A stretch of 64,000 nt of DNA, taken from positions 53,346-117,345 of the forward strand of contig NZ_JASISZ010000008.1 of the NCBI RefSeq assembly GCF_030063355.1, in the 5' to 3' direction. Below are positions 27,739-40,552 of this stretch, one piece after another. Origin of the DNA: Streptomyces sp. PH10-H1 (GTDB lineage Bacteria; Actinomycetota; Actinomycetes; Streptomycetales; Streptomycetaceae). The notes below the pieces were generated by a model. It did not search any database. It worked only from the letters and a program-made list of their open reading frames with translations, and had not been told where the DNA came from. Each line of letters opens with the position of its first letter. Within the stretch, counting starts at the first letter, position 1. A program made the position numbers and the translations under genes.

Positions 27739-28704
27739 TCAATGAACGTCCTGCCGGTCCCGTTTATGAACCGGCCAGTTGCCCCGGTATTCGCCGGGTG
27801 TCGTCCCGAACCACTTCCGGAACGCCAGATGGAACCCGACCGCGCTCTGGTAGCCGACCCGGGGCGGTACGGCCGTCTGCGGAACCGCCGTCTCGGTGAG
27901 GAGCCGTGCGGCCTCCTGCATGCGACGCCCCGTCAGATGCCGGGCCGGCGCCTCGCCCACCAGCTCCCTGAACGTGGCGGTGAAGGCCGAACGCGACATG
28001 CCGACCTCCCGGGCCAGGGCCTCGATCGTCCACGGCTCGGAGAAGCGGGTGGAGACGATGATGAGCGCCTTGCTGATGCCGGGGTGCCGCAGGGCGGGCA
28101 GCACGGCCGGGTTGTCGGACAGTTCGCGCAGCAGCGGGCGCAGCGCCAGGACGAAGGCCATCTCGAACGCCCGCAGGGTGACCAGTTGCGATCCCGGCTC
28201 ACCGCGCCGTTCGGGAGCGGCCAGCGAGGCCAGTGTGTCGCGCAGCAGCGGCTCCTGGTCGACCTGCGTCCGGTCCAGCACCAGGGACCACGGCAGCGCC
28301 CGGTACAGGGACGTCGCGGCCGTCGCGTCATAGTGCAGCCCGGCGCACATGATGCGGCTGAGGTCGCCGGTGCCCTCCACCACGAGCACCCCGGACGTGC
28401 CGGGCTCGCGCTGCGGGAGCACCGCCTTCAGCGGCACGCCCTGCCGGCCGGGCAGATCGGAGAGCCGGTGGGCGGTGCCGGTCGGGAAGACGGCCAAGTC
28501 GCCCTGGTGGAGCTGGATCGGCGGGCAGTCGCCCGCGCTGATCCAGCAGTCGCCCTCCACCATGTAGTGCAGGATCGCGCAGCTCTGTTCGGAGTCTCCC
28601 TCGATCGCCCAGGGCGCTCGCAGCCGCCAGAGGCTGTCGAACACGCCGGTCAGACGCAGCGGCCTGAGCAGTTCGCTGAGGAGGTCGTTCCCACCAGATT
28701 CCAT
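27739..28704 (-). CDS. AraC family transcriptional regulator with cupin sensor
   Basis: The 321-residue protein has an N-terminal AraC-binding/cupin_6 domain (CAILHYMVEGDCWISAGDCPPIQLHQGDLAVFPTG), common in AraC regulators that respond to small aromatic or oxidative signals. The C-terminal double helix-turn-helix runs from about residue 215: WTIEALAREVGMSRSAFTATF and then VGYQSAVGFHLAFRKWFGTTPGEYR. It lies at the head of the minus-strand operon, 61 bp before the HpaB-like gene, and is divergent from the NmrA-type gene, so it is the obvious local regulator of the island. Activator or repressor mode is not visible. Confidence 0.9.
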   Translation of the reverse strand: MESGGNDLLSELLRPLRLTGVFDSLWRLRAPWAIEGDSEQSCAILHYMVEGDCWISAGDCPPIQLHQGDLAVFPTGTAHRLSDLPGRQGVPLKAVLPQREPGTSGVLVVEGTGDLSRIMCAGLHYDATAATSLYRALPWSLVLDRTQVDQEPLLRDTLASLAAPERRGEPGSQLVTLRAFEMAFVLALRPLLRELSDNPAVLPALRHPGISKALIIVSTRFSEPWTIEALAREVGMSRSAFTATFRELVGEAPARHLTGRRMQEAARLLTETAVPQTAVPPRVGYQSAVGFHLAFRKWFGTTPGEYRGNWPVHKRDRQDVH

Positions 28705-28816
28705 GGACGAACCCTTAATCCCCGTCCCGGTTTGCTTATTGCCGCCCCTGAGTGCCCCGTCCAGCCTGAGAAGGGGACGGAATCGCTAATTCACTCTACC
28801 GAAGGGCGACACACCG

Positions 28817-29731
28817 ATGTCGGAAGAGATTCATCAGCGCTGTCTGGTCGTGGGGGCGACCGGCTTCCAGGGGGGCGCCGTCGCCCGGCTGCTCGCCGGG
28901 CGCGGCCACCGGGTCCGCAGCCTCACGCGGCGGCCGGCCGTCGCGCGCCCCGACATCGCCGGGGTCTCGTTCGTCGCCGGCGACCTCGGCAGCCGGGACG
29001 ACGTGATGTGGGCCTTCAAGGGCGCCACTCACGCGGCGGTGACGATGCCGCTGGAGTACGACCCCGTCCGTATCCAGTCCTATGCCGCCAACATCGCTGA
29101 GGCCGCCCTCGAAAACGGCGTGAACCGGATCGTGTACAACGCGAACACCCGCGTGCCGCCGGATGCGGGCATGGTCGCCGCGTTCGAGACGCGCCGGCTC
29201 GCCGAAGCCGTGCTGCGCGACAGCGGTGTGCCGCTGGTCGTCCTGCGGCCGCCGGTGTACCTGGACAACCTGTTCAGCCCGTGGAACGGTCCGGCCCTCA
29301 TCGACGAGGGTGTGCTGGCCTATCCGCTCGCCGCCGACCAGCGGGTCGGCTGGATCTCGCACGATGATCTCGCGGTCGCGATGGCCGCCGCCCTCTTCAA
29401 CGACGGCCTCGACGGCCGGGTCCTGGACATCGGCGGGCAGGCCGTCGACGGGCCCGGGCTCGCCGAGGAGTTCGCCACGGGACTCGGCCGGCCGGTCGAG
29501 TACCGGGCGCTGCCGGCCGCCGCCTTCGAGGCGGCGCTGGCCAAGGCCATCGGCGCGACCTCGGCCGCGGGTGTCGCCGGGATCTACCACTACATGGCCT
29601 CCGGTACGGACGAGCGGCTGATGGACGGCGACCCCGAGGAGGCCGAGCAGGCCCTGGGCATCAAGCTCACCCCGATCGCCGACTGGGTGGCCGGGCAACC
29701 GTGGCAGACCTGGTCCAGCCGCCCCCTCTGA
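28817..29731 (+). CDS. NmrA-like NAD(P)-binding oxidoreductase
   Basis: The 304-residue protein is an atypical short-chain dehydrogenase. Its N-terminal nucleotide motif is VVGATGFQGGAVARLL (GxxGxxG), with the basic LTRRP typical of NADPH preference. NmrA or HSCARG-like sequence follows (VTMPLEYDP, GVNRIVYN, RPPVYLDNL, GWISHDDLAVAM). The Tyr-x3-Lys catalytic pair of classical SDRs is not evident, so it may reduce quinone-like products or only sense NADP redox state. It is divergent from the AraC gene across a 112-bp shared promoter region, which ties it to the oxidative island. Confidence 0.85.
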   Translation: MSEEIHQRCLVVGATGFQGGAVARLLAGRGHRVRSLTRRPAVARPDIAGVSFVAGDLGSRDDVMWAFKGATHAAVTMPLEYDPVRIQSYAANIAEAALENGVNRIVYNANTRVPPDAGMVAAFETRRLAEAVLRDSGVPLVVLRPPVYLDNLFSPWNGPALIDEGVLAYPLAADQRVGWISHDDLAVAMAAALFNDGLDGRVLDIGGQAVDGPGLAEEFATGLGRPVEYRALPAAAFEAALAKAIGATSAAGVAGIYHYMASGTDERLMDGDPEEAEQALGIKLTPIADWVAGQPWQTWSSRPL

Positions 29732-29779
29732 GCGCTGACGACCTGCCCCGCGGGTCGTTCCCAGCGCGTTCCCCGTCGA

Positions 29780-29816
29780 GCCGTCGGGCCCCGCCGGTCC
29801 CGGGGGGCGGGACGGC
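29780..29816 (+). terminator. Probable terminator after the NmrA-like gene
   Basis: GCCGT/ACGGC outer pairs and CCCGCC/GGCGGG inner pairs form a bulged GC-rich hairpin followed by TTCT. It separates the oxidative island from the glgE operon. Confidence 0.5.
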
Positions 29817-29974
29817 TTCTCCAACTCCCAGCAAACTACGCGCCCGTACCCCTTCCGCGGAGCTTTTGACTGACATCCAATGGGAAGGCTCCCGGCAGCG
29901 CGGCGTCACGCGGAATCATGTGACACGCCCATTCGCCCGACCCTCCAACCGAGTGAACGCGGACAGGAGCGGCC

Positions 29975-33807
<3,833 letters not shown>

Positions 33808-34040
33808 GGCCCGGCACGACCGGAGCCGCGCGACCGCCGGGCGACCACCGCGCGGCCGCCGTCCGACCCCGCGGGCCCGTCCTGAACACTCTCCGGGCGG
33901 GCCCGTACGGCGGTTTCCTGTCACCCGGCCGGGGCAGGCTCCCCGTGTCGCCGGACAGCCACCGCCCGTCATCCGGGAGGCTTACGCGCACCCCGCCGCA
34001 CGATCCGGTACGGGTGTGCGATCCCCGGGGAAAGGACGTC

Positions 34041-35516
34041 ATGTCGGACAGCTCCTGGACCCGCACCTCATCTACCACCGGCCGTTCACCGGCCACAGCC
34101 CCCGGGCTGCTGCACTCGTTGAGCCCGCTGCTGCTCGAATGGCTCCCCCGGCAGCGCTGGTTCGCCGGAAAGGGCCGTCCCATCACCGGCTTCGGCCTCG
34201 TCTCCGCGACCGAACTGCTGCCCGTGGACGGCCGGCTGGGCACGCCTGGGCTGCTCCATCTGCTGCTCGACGTGGAGCAGACCGGCCGCCGCGCCGACTG
34301 CTACCAGTTGCTGCTCGGCGCCCGCACCCTGCTGCCCGCCTCACTCGCGCCCGCCCTCGTGGGCCAGGCGGTCGGCGGACCGCTCGACGGCCTGACGATC
34401 TACGAGGGGCTGTCCGACCCGCGGCTCACCGCGCTGCTGATGGAACGGCTCCGGGCCCCCGGCCGCACCGGGCTGCTGCGCTTCATCACCGAGTCCTCGA
34501 CCGCCGTCCCGGCCGGGCTGCCGCCCCGGCTGTCCACCGCCGAGCAGTCGAACACCTCGGTCGTCTACGGCGACCAGTACATCCTCAAGGTGTTCCGCCG
34601 GGTCTCCCCCGGCGCCAACCCGGACCTCGAACTGTCCCTTGCCCTCGCCCGCGCCGGATCGCGGCGGGTCGCGGCACCGGCCGCCTGGTTCGAGGCGGCC
34701 GAACTGCCCGGCCCTGCGGACGCCCCGGCGGGGACCGCCGCGTCCGGGACCGTCACGGAGCCCGCCACGCTCGGCGTACTGCAGCGCTATCTGCCCGACT
34801 CGGCGGACGGCTGGGAACTCGCCCTGCGGGCCATCGACGACGGTACGGACTTCACCGCCGACGCCCGCGCCCTGGGCGCCGCCACCGCCGAGATCCATGA
34901 CGCGCTCGCCCGCGCCCTGCCGACCACTCTGCTGGACCGGCGCCGGATCCAGTCGGTCGCCTCTTCGATGGCGCAGCGGCTGGACACCGCCGCCGCCGAG
35001 GTCCCGGAGCTGCGCCCGTACCGCACCCGGCTGCGCGCGGCCTTCCACGACCTGGCCGAACTCGGCGCCACCGGGGTGCGGGTGGCCGCCCAGCGTATCC
35101 ACGGTGATCTCCACCTCGGCCAGGCGCTGCGCACCGCCGCACAGGGCTGGGTCCTGATCGACTTCGAGGGCGAGCCGTCGCGTCCGCTGTCCGACCGCAG
35201 GCTGCCCGCACCACCCGTCCAGGACGTCGCGGGCATGCTCCGTTCCTTCGACTACGCCGCCCGCCACCGCGATCCGGCCGCACCCGCGGCCGGCGGCTGG
35301 GCGGAGCGGCACCGGGACGCGTTCTGCGCGGGCTACGCCCGGATGTCGGGCACCGATCCCCGCGACCAGCCTGTTCTGATACGCGCCTACGAGACCGACA
35401 AGGCCGTCTACGAGGTCCTGTACGAGGCCCGGCACCGCCCCGCCTGGCTCCCCATTCCGATGTCAGCCATCGACCGCCTCGCCTCCAACCCCCCTCCGAG
35501 GAGGATCACACCGTGA
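34041..35516 (+). CDS. pep2: Maltokinase Pep2/Mak
   Basis: The start at ATG 34041 follows AAAGGA, which gives 491 residues; the frame runs open back to 33357 but that part reads as non-coding. The N-terminal cap domain contains [18 protein letters not shown], diagnostic for maltokinases. The kinase-like C-lobe has [13 protein letters not shown] (catalytic loop) and [12 protein letters not shown] (Mg2+ site). It phosphorylates maltose with ATP to maltose 1-phosphate, the GlgE donor. The 233-bp gap from treS (33808-34040) holds no gene. The stop overlaps the GTG of glgB, so the two are coupled. Confidence 0.94.
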   Translation: MSDSSWTRTSSTTGRSPATAPGLLHSLSPLLLEWLPRQRWFAGKGRPITGFGLVSATELLPVDGRLGTPGLLHLLLDVEQTGRRADCYQLLLGARTLLPASLAPALVGQAVGGPLDGLTIYEGLSDPRLTALLMERLRAPGRTGLLRFITESSTAVPAGLPPRLSTAEQSNTSVVYGDQYILKVFRRVSPGANPDLELSLALARAGSRRVAAPAAWFEAAELPGPADAPAGTAASGTVTEPATLGVLQRYLPDSADGWELALRAIDDGTDFTADARALGAATAEIHDALARALPTTLLDRRRIQSVASSMAQRLDTAAAEVPELRPYRTRLRAAFHDLAELGATGVRVAAQRIHGDLHLGQALRTAAQGWVLIDFEGEPSRPLSDRRLPAPPVQDVAGMLRSFDYAARHRDPAAPAAGGWAERHRDAFCAGYARMSGTDPRDQPVLIRAYETDKAVYEVLYEARHRPAWLPIPMSAIDRLASNPPPRRITP

Positions 35517-38155
35517 TCGAGCGCCAGCCGTCTTCCTTCACGCCGGGCGCGCCCGCCGCCGTGCCCGCCACCTTCCTTCCCCCGGCGGAGAAGGCGACGG
35601 ACGAGCTGCCCACCCCGCCGCCGGCCCCCGTGGAGCCCGCCGTCCAGAAACACGGGTCCGCGCCGGTATCCCCGCCGGTATCCGCTCCGGCATCCGCGCC
35701 GGCCCCGGCGCCCGCGGCCGTACCCGCGGCTGTGCCCGCTCCCGTACCCGCTGTTGTGCCCGCGGTGTCGGAGGCCGCCGCGCGGGGTTACGAGTCCGGA
35801 GTGGACCGGCCGCCCGCCTCGGGGTCCGCGCCGCGGCAGACGGCGGACTCCGTGCCGCAGTCCCGTGGCGAATCACGGGGCGGAGCGGCCACGGAGTCCG
35901 GGAAGCCCGCGGAGGCCGCGGCGCCCGTGACGTCCGCGGCCGACGACGCCGCTCCGATGCCGGCAGCGGGCCGGGGCGTACGGTCCGCCGATCCGCTGGA
36001 CGACGAGGACCGCCGCCGGCTCCTGCACGGCTCGCACCACGATCCGCACGGACTGCTCGGCGCCCACCCGGTGGCCGGCGGGGTGCGGTTCCGGGTGCTG
36101 CGGCCGTACGCGCTGGGGGTGGCGGTCGCCGCGAAGGGGCTGCGCGCGGAGCTGCTGGACGAGGGGGACGGGCTGTTCGGCGGGGTGCTCCCGCTGCGCG
36201 GGATCCCGGAGTACGAGCTGCTGGTGAGGTACGAGGACGGGGAGCTCCCCGTCCAGGACCCGTACCGTTTCCTGCCGTCGCTCGGTGAGCTGGACCTCCA
36301 TCTCATCGGCGAGGGGCGCCATGAGCAGCTGTGGCAGGCGCTCGGGGCCCGTCCGATGACCCATCAGGGCGTCACCGGCACCCGGTTCGCCGTGTGGGCG
36401 CCCAATGCCCGCGGGGTGCGGGTGGCGGGCGGCTTCAACTTCTGGGACGGCGCCGGCTTCCCGATGCGCTCGCTCGGCGCCACGGGAATCTGGGAGCTGT
36501 TCGTACCGGGTGTCGGCGACGGGACGGCGTACAAGTTCGAGATCACCCACCCGGACGGCACGCGCAGGCTGAAGGCCGACCCGATGGCCCGCGCCACCGA
36601 GCTGCCGCCCGCGACGGCGTCGGTCGTCACCTCCTCGCACCACACCTGGGGTGACCAGGAGTGGATGCAGCGGCGTGCGGCGATCCCCGTACACCAGGCG
36701 CCGTTCTCGGTCTACGAGGTGCATCTGACGTCCTGGCGGCCCGGTCTGAGCTATCGCGAGCTGGCCGAGCAGCTCCCCACGTACGTCGCGGACCTGGGGT
36801 TCACCCATGTCGAGCTGATGCCGGTCGCCGAGCATCCGTTCGGCGGCTCCTGGGGCTACCAGGTGACCTCGTACTACGCGCCGACCTCGCGGCTCGGCAC
36901 CCCGGACGACTTCAAGCATCTCATCGACGCGCTGCACCGGGCCGGCCTCGGCGTGATCATGGACTGGGTGCCCGCGCACTTCCCGAAGGACGACTGGGCG
37001 CTGGCCCGTTTCGACGGCCCTCCGCTCTACGAGCACGGCGACCCCAGCCGCGCCGAGCACCCGGACTGGGGCACCCTGGAGTTCGACCTCGGCCGTACCG
37101 AGGTGCGGAACTTCATGGTCGCCAACGCCGTCTACTGGTGCGAGGAGTTCCACATCGACGGCCTGCGCGTCGACGCCGTGGCCTCCATGCTCTATCTGGA
37201 CTACTCGCGTGAACACGGCGAATGGACCCCCAACGAGCACGGCGGCCGGGAGAACCTCGACGCGGTGGCGTTCCTGCAGGAGATGAACGCGACCGTCTAT
37301 CGGCGCTGCCCGGGGGTCGTCACCATCGCCGAGGAGTCCACCGCCTGGGAGGGCGTCACCCGCTCCACCGACTCCGGCGGACTGGGCTTCGGCCTGAAGT
37401 GGAACATGGGCTGGATGCACGACTCGCTGGAGTACGTGGCGAAGGAGCCGGTCCACCGCAAGTACCACCACCACGAGATGACGTTCTCGATGGTCTACGC
37501 CTACTCAGAGAACTATGTGCTGCCGATCTCCCACGACGAGGTCGTGCACGGCAAGCGCTCCCTCGTCTCCAAGATGCCGGGCGACTGGTGGCAGCAGCGC
37601 GCCACCCATCGCGCCTATCTCGGCTTCATGTGGGCGCACCCGGGCAAGCAGCTGCTGTTCATGGGGCAGGAGTTCGCGCAGGGCGCGGAATGGTCGCACG
37701 ACCACGGCCCGGACTGGTGGCTGCTGGACGAGACGTACGCGGCGGCCGCCGACCACCGCGGGGTCCGTGATCTCGTCAGGGACCTGAACCACACCTACAG
37801 CGCCACGCCCGCCCTGTGGCAGAGCGACACCGACCCCGGCGGCTTCGCCTGGATCGACGGCGGCGCGGCCGAGGACAACACCTTCTCGTTCCTCCGCTTC
37901 GACGCCGACGGCGAACCGCTGGTGTGCGTCAGCAACTTCTCGCCGGTGGTGCGCGAGAACTACCGGATCGGCGTCCCCGACCATGCCTGGCAGGAGGTGC
38001 TCAACACCGACGACGCGCGCTACGGCGGCAGCGGCACCGCCACCGGCAGTACCGAGCACCCGCTGAAGGCCGAGCCGGCGGCCTGGCACGGTCAGGAGCA
38101 GAGCATCAAACTCACCCTCCCGCCGCTGGCCACGGTCTGGCTGCGACCCGCCTGA
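35513..38155 (+). CDS. glgB: 1,4-alpha-glucan branching enzyme GlgB with long disordered N-terminus
   Basis: The 880-residue protein starts at GTG 35513, overlapping the pep2 stop, with GAGGAGG nearby. About 155 N-terminal residues are Pro/Ala/Val rich and low in complexity; conserved sequence begins at [23 protein letters not shown]. Two CBM48-like domains precede the GH13_9 barrel, with [15 protein letters not shown] (nucleophile Asp554), TIAEESTAW (acid/base Glu607) and [10 protein letters not shown]. It introduces alpha-1,6 branches into the glucan made by GlgE. It is the last gene of the operon, followed by a terminator. The extension has no recognisable domain and could be a flexible tether. 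Confidence 0.95.
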   Translation: MIERQPSSFTPGAPAAVPATFLPPAEKATDELPTPPPAPVEPAVQKHGSAPVSPPVSAPASAPAPAPAAVPAAVPAPVPAVVPAVSEAAARGYESGVDRPPASGSAPRQTADSVPQSRGESRGGAATESGKPAEAAAPVTSAADDAAPMPAAGRGVRSADPLDDEDRRRLLHGSHHDPHGLLGAHPVAGGVRFRVLRPYALGVAVAAKGLRAELLDEGDGLFGGVLPLRGIPEYELLVRYEDGELPVQDPYRFLPSLGELDLHLIGEGRHEQLWQALGARPMTHQGVTGTRFAVWAPNARGVRVAGGFNFWDGAGFPMRSLGATGIWELFVPGVGDGTAYKFEITHPDGTRRLKADPMARATELPPATASVVTSSHHTWGDQEWMQRRAAIPVHQAPFSVYEVHLTSWRPGLSYRELAEQLPTYVADLGFTHVELMPVAEHPFGGSWGYQVTSYYAPTSRLGTPDDFKHLIDALHRAGLGVIMDWVPAHFPKDDWALARFDGPPLYEHGDPSRAEHPDWGTLEFDLGRTEVRNFMVANAVYWCEEFHIDGLRVDAVASMLYLDYSREHGEWTPNEHGGRENLDAVAFLQEMNATVYRRCPGVVTIAEESTAWEGVTRSTDSGGLGFGLKWNMGWMHDSLEYVAKEPVHRKYHHHEMTFSMVYAYSENYVLPISHDEVVHGKRSLVSKMPGDWWQQRATHRAYLGFMWAHPGKQLLFMGQEFAQGAEWSHDHGPDWWLLDETYAAAADHRGVRDLVRDLNHTYSATPALWQSDTDPGGFAWIDGGAAEDNTFSFLRFDADGEPLVCVSNFSPVVRENYRIGVPDHAWQEVLNTDDARYGGSGTATGSTEHPLKAEPAAWHGQEQSIKLTLPPLATVWLRPA

Positions 38156-38176
38156 CCTCCGCACTCGTAGGTTCCT

Positions 38177-38210
38177 CCGAACCGGCGGCGCTTTCGCGCC
38201 ACCGGTTCGG
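38177..38210 (+). terminator. Terminator of the glgE-glgB operon
   Basis: CCGAACCGG/CCGGTTCGG and GGCGC/GCGCC form a 14-bp stem with one mismatch and a TTTC loop, 22 bases past the glgB stop. Confidence 0.8.
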
Positions 38211-38246
38211 TGGTCCCCACCATGAGTGGCCGGGAGTGGGCACCCC

Positions 38247-38252
38247 TACGCT
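38247..38252 (+). promoter_or_regulatory. -10 box of a probable leaderless promoter
   Basis: TACGCT ends 6 nt before GTG 38259, and no ribosome site is present. This supports GTG 38259 over the ATG at 38226 as the start. Confidence 0.45.
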
Positions 38253-38258
38253 GGCCCT

Positions 38259-38954
38259 GTGCACCGATCCTCTCCTGATCTGCCCCGGCTGCCATTCGAC
38301 GCCTCAGCGATCAGGCGGCTGCGTGCCCAGCTCGGGATGAACCACTCCCATATCGCCCATGCCATGTGGATCTCCTACGGCACGCCCGTCAGACCCGAGA
38401 CGATCGCCGCGTGGGAACGCGGAGAAGAGGTACCTCAGGCCTCCGAGCTGCCGGCTCTGGCCGGGGCCCTGTGGTGCGATCCGTCCGATCTGATGAACAC
38501 CCCGACCACCCTGCTGGAACACCGCTGGGCCCGCGGTATCGCGCCCTCGGACCTGGCGCGGGCCATCGGCATGCCGGTCTCCGACTACGAGCGCATGGAG
38601 CGCCAGGACAAGTGGACCGGCAGCGACCGGCAGACCGCGGCCCTGGCCGTGGCCCTCGGCCTGTCGCTGCCCGAACTCCTGACCGTCACCGGCGGCGACC
38701 GGAAGCTCGACGCGCTGCTGCGCGAGGCCGTGGCGACCCGCTGGCAGGCGTACCTCCGCCCTGTCACGGCCCTGGTGCCGCTGCCCCGGCACCGGATCGA
38801 GCCTGTGCTGCGCACCCTGCACTCGGAATACCAGTCCACGATGGTGACCACCCTCAACTGGGGAAACGACGTGCCCGCTTCGGGCGGCGAGGGCGGCCGG
38901 GCCTTCCTCGACACCGTCACCGAGCGCTTCTGGGCCGGCCTGCAGGGCGACTAG
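38259..38954 (+). CDS. XRE-type helix-turn-helix regulator
   Basis: From GTG 38259 the protein has 231 residues. A first helix-turn-helix region (about 13-65) reads IRRLRAQLGMNHSHIAHAM...TIAAWERGEEVPQ, a lambda-repressor-like fold. A second (about 80-130) reads APSDLARAIGMPVSDYERMERQDKW. The C-terminal part has no family I can name. It is a DNA-binding protein with two HTH units, possibly one of the conserved actinobacterial regulators near the glg genes. It converges with dctA 13 bp away. Target genes are unknown. Confidence 0.8.
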   Translation: MHRSSPDLPRLPFDASAIRRLRAQLGMNHSHIAHAMWISYGTPVRPETIAAWERGEEVPQASELPALAGALWCDPSDLMNTPTTLLEHRWARGIAPSDLARAIGMPVSDYERMERQDKWTGSDRQTAALAVALGLSLPELLTVTGGDRKLDALLREAVATRWQAYLRPVTALVPLPRHRIEPVLRTLHSEYQSTMVTTLNWGNDVPASGGEGGRAFLDTVTERFWAGLQGD

Positions 38955-38967
38955 GGCCGGGCAGGCC

Positions 38968-40446
38968 CTAGACCGGCTTGCCGGCGGTGGCCGTCTCGGC
39001 TTCCACCCGTGCGGCGGGCAGTGCGGCATCGTCACTACCTCGCACCGCGTCGCCCGGCTTGTCCAGGCTCGGCTTGTCCAGGCTCGGCTTGTCCAGGCTC
39101 GGCTTGTCCAGGCTCGGCTTGTCGGCGCCCGGCCCGTCGTCAACCGGCCCGGCGGCATGGTCGTCCACCAGCGTGGCCTCGTCGAAGGGCAGCTCTCCGG
39201 CGAAGACCCGCTCCGCGCGCTCCTTGTCGAACTCCCTGGTCCAGGTGCCGACCAGTACGGTCGCGACCGCGTTCCCGGCGAAGTTGGTGAGGGCGCGGGC
39301 CTCGCTCATGAAGCGGTCGATGCCGATGATGAGGCCGACACCGTCGACCAGGGCGGGCTGGTGCGACTGCAGGCCGCCCGCCAGGGTGGCGATGCCCGCG
39401 CCGGTGACGCCGGCCGCGCCCTTGGACGCGATGATCATGAAGAGCAGCAAGGAGATCTGCTCGCTGACCGACATCGGCTTGCCCAGCGCCTCGGCGATGA
39501 ACAGCGAGGACATCGTCAGATAGATCGCGGTGCCGTCGAGGTTGAAGGAGTAGCCGGTCGGCACCGTGATGCCGACCACCGGGCGGCTGACGCCCAGGTG
39601 CTCCATCTTCGCGATCAGCCGCGGCAGGGCCGACTCCGACGACGAGGTCGACAGGATCAGCAGGAACTCGCGGCCGAGGTACTTCAGCAGAGCGAAGAGG
39701 TTCACACCCGCGACCAGCCGCAGCAGCGTGCCGAGCACCACGACCACGAACAGCGCGCAGGTGAGATAGAAGCCGATCATGATGACCGCCAGCGACTTCA
39801 GCGCATCGATGCCGGTCTCGCCGACCACCGCCGCCATCGCCCCGAACGCGCCGACCGGCGCCGCCCACATGATCATCGACAGCACTCGGAAGACCAGCCG
39901 CTGGATGTGCCCGACGCCCCGCAGTACCGGCTCGCCCGACTTCCCCAGCGCCTGCACGGCGAAGCCCACCAGCAGCGCGATCAGCAGCGTCTGCAGGACC
40001 TGGCCCTCGGTGAAGGACGACACCATCGTCTTGGGGATCAAGCCGAGCAGGAAGTCGACGGTCCCCTCGCTGCCGCCCGCCTGTTTGTGTCCGGCCGCCT
40101 TCGCCGCCGACGTCAGGTGGAGGCTGCTGCCGGGGTGCAGCACATTGCCGACCACCAGGCCGATCGAGAGCGCGACCGTCGACATCACCATGAAGTAGCC
40201 GAGCGCGAGCCCGCCCACCGCGCCGACCTTGGCGGCCTTCCGTACCGATCCGATGCCGAGCACGATCGTGCAGAAGATGATCGGCGAGATCATCATCTTG
40301 ATGAGGTTCACAAAGCCGGTGCCCAGCGGCTTGAATTCCTTGGCCACACCGGGCGCGGCCAGCCCCAGCACGGCACCGGCGACGACCGCCGCGATCACTG
40401 CCAGATACAGATAATGCGTACGGTCCGTGCGGCTCTGCGCGGTCAC
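38968..40446 (-). CDS. dctA: C4-dicarboxylate:cation symporter DctA (DAACS family)
   Basis: The start is GTG 40446, with GGGAGG 5 nt upstream; the longer open frame to 40614 reads as non-coding. The 492-residue protein has 8-9 membrane segments and the family's hairpin and substrate motifs (STSSSESALPRLIAKM, GYSFNLDGTAIYLTM, and the later GGLQSHQPALVDGVGLIIGIDRFMSEARALTN). It imports succinate, fumarate or malate with Na+ or H+. The cytoplasmic C-terminus carries four KPSLD repeats and an Ala/Asp-rich tail. It is divergent from a CitA/DctS-type kinase gene, which presumably controls it. Confidence 0.93.
   Translation of the reverse strand: MTAQSRTDRTHYLYLAVIAAVVAGAVLGLAAPGVAKEFKPLGTGFVNLIKMMISPIIFCTIVLGIGSVRKAAKVGAVGGLALGYFMVMSTVALSIGLVVGNVLHPGSSLHLTSAAKAAGHKQAGGSEGTVDFLLGLIPKTMVSSFTEGQVLQTLLIALLVGFAVQALGKSGEPVLRGVGHIQRLVFRVLSMIMWAAPVGAFGAMAAVVGETGIDALKSLAVIMIGFYLTCALFVVVVLGTLLRLVAGVNLFALLKYLGREFLLILSTSSSESALPRLIAKMEHLGVSRPVVGITVPTGYSFNLDGTAIYLTMSSLFIAEALGKPMSVSEQISLLLFMIIASKGAAGVTGAGIATLAGGLQSHQPALVDGVGLIIGIDRFMSEARALTNFAGNAVATVLVGTWTREFDKERAERVFAGELPFDEATLVDDHAAGPVDDGPGADKPSLDKPSLDKPSLDKPSLDKPGDAVRGSDDAALPAARVEAETATAGKPV
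39056..39115. repeat. Four tandem 15-bp repeats inside dctA
   Basis: GGCTTGTCCAGGCTC is repeated four times without change and encodes KPSLD repeats in the DctA C-terminal tail. The 15-bp unit keeps the frame, so copy number can vary without breaking the gene. Confidence 0.95.
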
Positions 40447-40552
40447 GTCTGCCTCCCGAGGTTTCTCGTAACTTCGGTGACTATGCGCGGGCGGGTGACC
40501 CACGTCACGTTTGCGTTCATTGAGTTCGCGCCACGGCGTGCACACTGTGGGC

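Noticed and set aside
22369..29731. Kynurenine-type tryptophan degradation operon
   Set aside because: No kynureninase or formamidase is present, and the haem protein resembles PrnB rather than tryptophan 2,3-dioxygenase.
38226..38258. ATG 38226 as start of the XRE regulator
   Set aside because: TACGCT placed 6 nt before GTG 38259 would lie inside the coding sequence, and no ribosome site precedes 38226; GTG 38259 is more consistent.
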